Shown here: positions 54,809 through 56,518 of the stretch, piece after piece | Layout: every line of letters begins with the position of its first letter | Position numbering within the stretch: position 1 is the first letter of the stretch | Source: Rhizobiaceae bacterium | GTDB lineage: Bacteria; Pseudomonadota; Alphaproteobacteria; Rhizobiales; Rhizobiaceae | NCBI GenBank assembly: GCA_016742175.1 | Contig: JACVCH010000025.1 | Location: 1 to 56,518, forward strand | Length of the DNA: 56,518 bases | Direction: 5' to 3' | Program-made: the position numbers and the translations under genes | The notes under the pieces: generated by a model | What the model saw: only the letters and a program-made list of their open reading frames with translations | Database searches by the model: none | What the model was told of the DNA's origin: nothing

Positions 54809-56347
54809 ATGACACAGCCGCGCCGCCGCCGTTCTGCCGACCGTGCCCGCCGCTCCGAGGATGCGGGCATCGCGCAATTGCCGCGCCACGCGGTGCGCAA
54901 TCCCTATCCGCCGATGGCGCTGCTCTCGGACGACCAGATCGAGGCGATCCACGACGCCTCGATGCACATTCTCGAGAATTTCGGCGTCGAGATCATGAGC
55001 GCGCGGGCGCGCTCGATCTTCGCGGCGGCTGGGGCGGACGTCGATCATGCGAGCGGGCTCGTCCGGCTCGACCGGGGGCTCGTGCTGGACGCGGTCGCCA
55101 AAGCGCCGTCGTCGTTTCACCTGACGCCGCGCAATTTGGCGAACCGGCTGACGATCGGCGGCGATGCGATCAATTTCACGCTCGTCGCCGGCCCGCCCAA
55201 CGTCCACGACATGGAGCGCGGGCGGCGGTCGGGCAACTATGCCGATTATTGCGATCTCGTGCGGCTGGCGCAGCATTTCAACTGCATCCACATGCTCGGC
55301 AACCAGGTTTGCGCGCCGATCGAACTGCCGGCCAATTCGCGCCATCTCGACACCTATCGCGCCAACCTGACGCTGACCGACAAGGCGTTCCACGTTTCGG
55401 CGATCGGCGCGGGGCGGGCGCTGGACGGCGTGAAGATGGCGGCGATCGCGCGCGGGCTGACGCTCGACGAGATGCGCGACGACCCGTCGGTGACGACGAT
55501 CATCTCGGTCAACTCGCCGCGCCGCTTCGACGGCGACATGCTGGACGGCATGATCGCGATGTCGGAGCACGGCCAGTCGGTCTGCGTGACGCCGTTCACG
55601 CTGATGGGCGCGATGAGCCCGGTGACGCTGGCCGGCGCGCTGGCGCAGCAGAATGCCGAGGCGCTGGCCGGCATCGCGTTGACGCAGCTCGTGCGGCCGG
55701 GCGCGCCGGCGATCTATGGCGCGTTCACCTCGAACGTCGACATGAAGTCGGGCGCCCCGGCCTTCGGCACGCCTGAGAACACGAAGGCGAACATCGCCTC
55801 GGGGCAGCTCGCGCGAAGGTACGGGTTGCCGTACCGGACGACGCCGGGCTCGGCCTCCAACGCGGCCGACGCGCAGGGCGCCTACGAAACCTCGATGGCG
55901 CTGTGGGGCGCGATCCTCGGTCACGGCAATCTCGTCTACCACGCGGCCGGCTGGCAGGAGGGCGGGCTGACGGCGAGCTTCGAGAAGTTCGTCATCGACG
56001 TCGAGATGATCCAGCACATGATGGAGTTCCTGCAGCCGATTGCGGTTGACGAGGGGGAACTCGCGCTCGACGCGCTCGGCCGGGTGCCGACGGGTGGGCA
56101 CTTCTTCGGCGATGCCCACACGCTGGAGCGCTACTCCACCGCGTTCTACCAGCCGATCCTGTCCAACTGGCAGAATTTCGAGAGCTGGGAGGAGGCGGGC
56201 GGGTTCGACGCGACGCACCGCGCGACGGCTGTGTGGAAGAAGGCGCTGGAGGAGTATGTCGAGCCGGTGATGGATGCGGGGGTTCGGGAAGAGCTCGATG
56301 ATTATGTGGCGAAGCGGCGCGAGGAGATCGGGGGCGGGGAGCCTTGA
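54809..56347 (+). CDS. MttB-family corrinoid methyltransferase, non-pyrrolysine type
   Basis: 512 aa trimethylamine-methyltransferase superfamily TIM barrel: NYADYCDLVRLAQHFNCIHMLGNQVCAP, DKAFHVSAIGAGRALDGVKMAAIARG, NSPRRFDGDMLDGMIAMSEHGQSVCVTPFTLMGAMSPVTLAGALAQQNAEALAGI and YRTTPGSASNAADAQGAYETSMALWGAILGHGNLVYHAAGW. The frame has no in-frame amber codon, so it lacks pyrrolysine. Relatives such as MtgB demethylate glycine betaine or other N-methyl compounds using a corrinoid protein. No corrinoid partner or reductive activator is adjacent. The Arg-rich N-terminus follows a weak GGCGG site. Confidence 0.85.
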   Translation: MTQPRRRRSADRARRSEDAGIAQLPRHAVRNPYPPMALLSDDQIEAIHDASMHILENFGVEIMSARARSIFAAAGADVDHASGLVRLDRGLVLDAVAKAPSSFHLTPRNLANRLTIGGDAINFTLVAGPPNVHDMERGRRSGNYADYCDLVRLAQHFNCIHMLGNQVCAPIELPANSRHLDTYRANLTLTDKAFHVSAIGAGRALDGVKMAAIARGLTLDEMRDDPSVTTIISVNSPRRFDGDMLDGMIAMSEHGQSVCVTPFTLMGAMSPVTLAGALAQQNAEALAGIALTQLVRPGAPAIYGAFTSNVDMKSGAPAFGTPENTKANIASGQLARRYGLPYRTTPGSASNAADAQGAYETSMALWGAILGHGNLVYHAAGWQEGGLTASFEKFVIDVEMIQHMMEFLQPIAVDEGELALDALGRVPTGGHFFGDAHTLERYSTAFYQPILSNWQNFESWEEAGGFDATHRATAVWKKALEEYVEPVMDAGVREELDDYVAKRREEIGGGEP

Positions 56348-56381
56348 TTTTCGCTGATCGATTGAAGTCGGCGCTTTACGA

Positions 56382-56497
56382 CGCCCCCCTCTGTCCTGCC
56401 GGACATCTCCCCCGCGAGGGGGGAGATTATTCTCGTCGCCGACACCGCGTGATCTCCCCCCATGCGGGGGAGATGTCCGGCAGGACAGAGGGGGGCG
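56382..56497 (+). repeat. Mosaic palindromic repeat, copy C
   Basis: 116 bp with CGCCCCCCTCTG/CAGAGGGGGGCG ends and two internal CTCCCCC../..GGGGGAG hairpins. Its centre (ATTATTCTCGTCGCCGACAC and on) is the reverse complement of the copy A centre and aligns with copy B in the same orientation. It ends 21 bases before the window end. Confidence 0.9.
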
Positions 56498-56518
56498 CGA
56501 AGGAACGCAGCCATTGGC

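Noticed and set aside
52020-54815. 931-codon open frame on the - strand
   Set aside because: It is antisense to the fused ABC ATPase. The product is Arg/His/Ala-rich with no domain; high GC leaves the antisense frame open.
54809-56347. Pyrrolysine-containing trimethylamine methyltransferase
   Set aside because: The full-length frame lacks an in-frame amber codon and no pyrrolysine genes are present, so it is the non-Pyl type.

Overview
High-GC alphaproteobacterial DNA, most like Hyphomicrobiales (Rhizobiales; Phyllobacteriaceae/Mesorhizobium-like). The reasons are the dnaG-rpoD pair, the rhizobial-type sigma-70 N-terminus, a HisKA_2 kinase, a TadG-like pseudopilin-secretion protein, a cobalamin-riboswitch-controlled btuBFCD set and mosaic palindromic intergenic repeats. 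The window opens inside rpoD, where the last ~95 bases disagree with an almost invariant protein region (probably a contig end), and it closes inside a dispersed repeat.

1-27 kb is mainly housekeeping and envelope: rpoD, dnaG, a Na/Pi symporter-PhoU protein, an OmpA-type protein with a long Ala/Glu/Pro tract, YcgN-type and SnoaL-type small proteins, DUF305, TadG-like, RecQ, tRNA-Ile2(CAU), a SIMPL protein, an amidase, topoisomerase IB, a three-gene phosphorelay (CHASE3 kinase, single-domain regulator, REC-HisKA_2 kinase), a small membrane protein and an MscS channel.

23.4-42.7 kb looks like one catabolic island. A MalEFGK-type importer points left. Divergent to it is an operon of PfkB kinase, LacD/YihT-type aldolase, L-fucose-isomerase-like protein and Gfo/Idh/MocA protein. 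A GntR/UTRA regulator follows, then genes matching SuyA-SuyB (sulfolactate sulfo-lyase), SlcC and ComC (sulfolactate dehydrogenases) and an aldose mutarotase, and finally glpR-glpD-glpK. My reading is a sulfoquinovosyl-glycerol pathway: import, release of glycerol by an NAD-dependent sulfoquinovosidase, mutarotation, isomerisation, phosphorylation, cleavage to DHAP plus sulfolactaldehyde, inversion of sulfolactate through sulfopyruvate, and desulfonation to pyruvate plus sulfite. The glycerol goes through GlpK/GlpD. The sulfolactaldehyde dehydrogenase is not in the window. Two near-identical inverted repeats, one in each divergent promoter region, are candidate operators of the GntR protein and tie the blocks into one regulon. 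Two toxin-antitoxin-type insertions interrupt the island.

42.7-48 kb is a vitamin B12 uptake operon (btuB-btuF-btuC-btuD) under a cobalamin riboswitch. Its btuF carries an in-frame mosaic repeat ahead of the signal peptide. 48-56.3 kb is a Tat-exported peptide-type ABC importer with a fused double ATPase, followed by a non-pyrrolysine MttB-family methyltransferase. Three copies of one mosaic repeat (25.2, 45.3 and 56.4 kb) and one copy of a second family (52.0 kb) lie in or beside transport genes.
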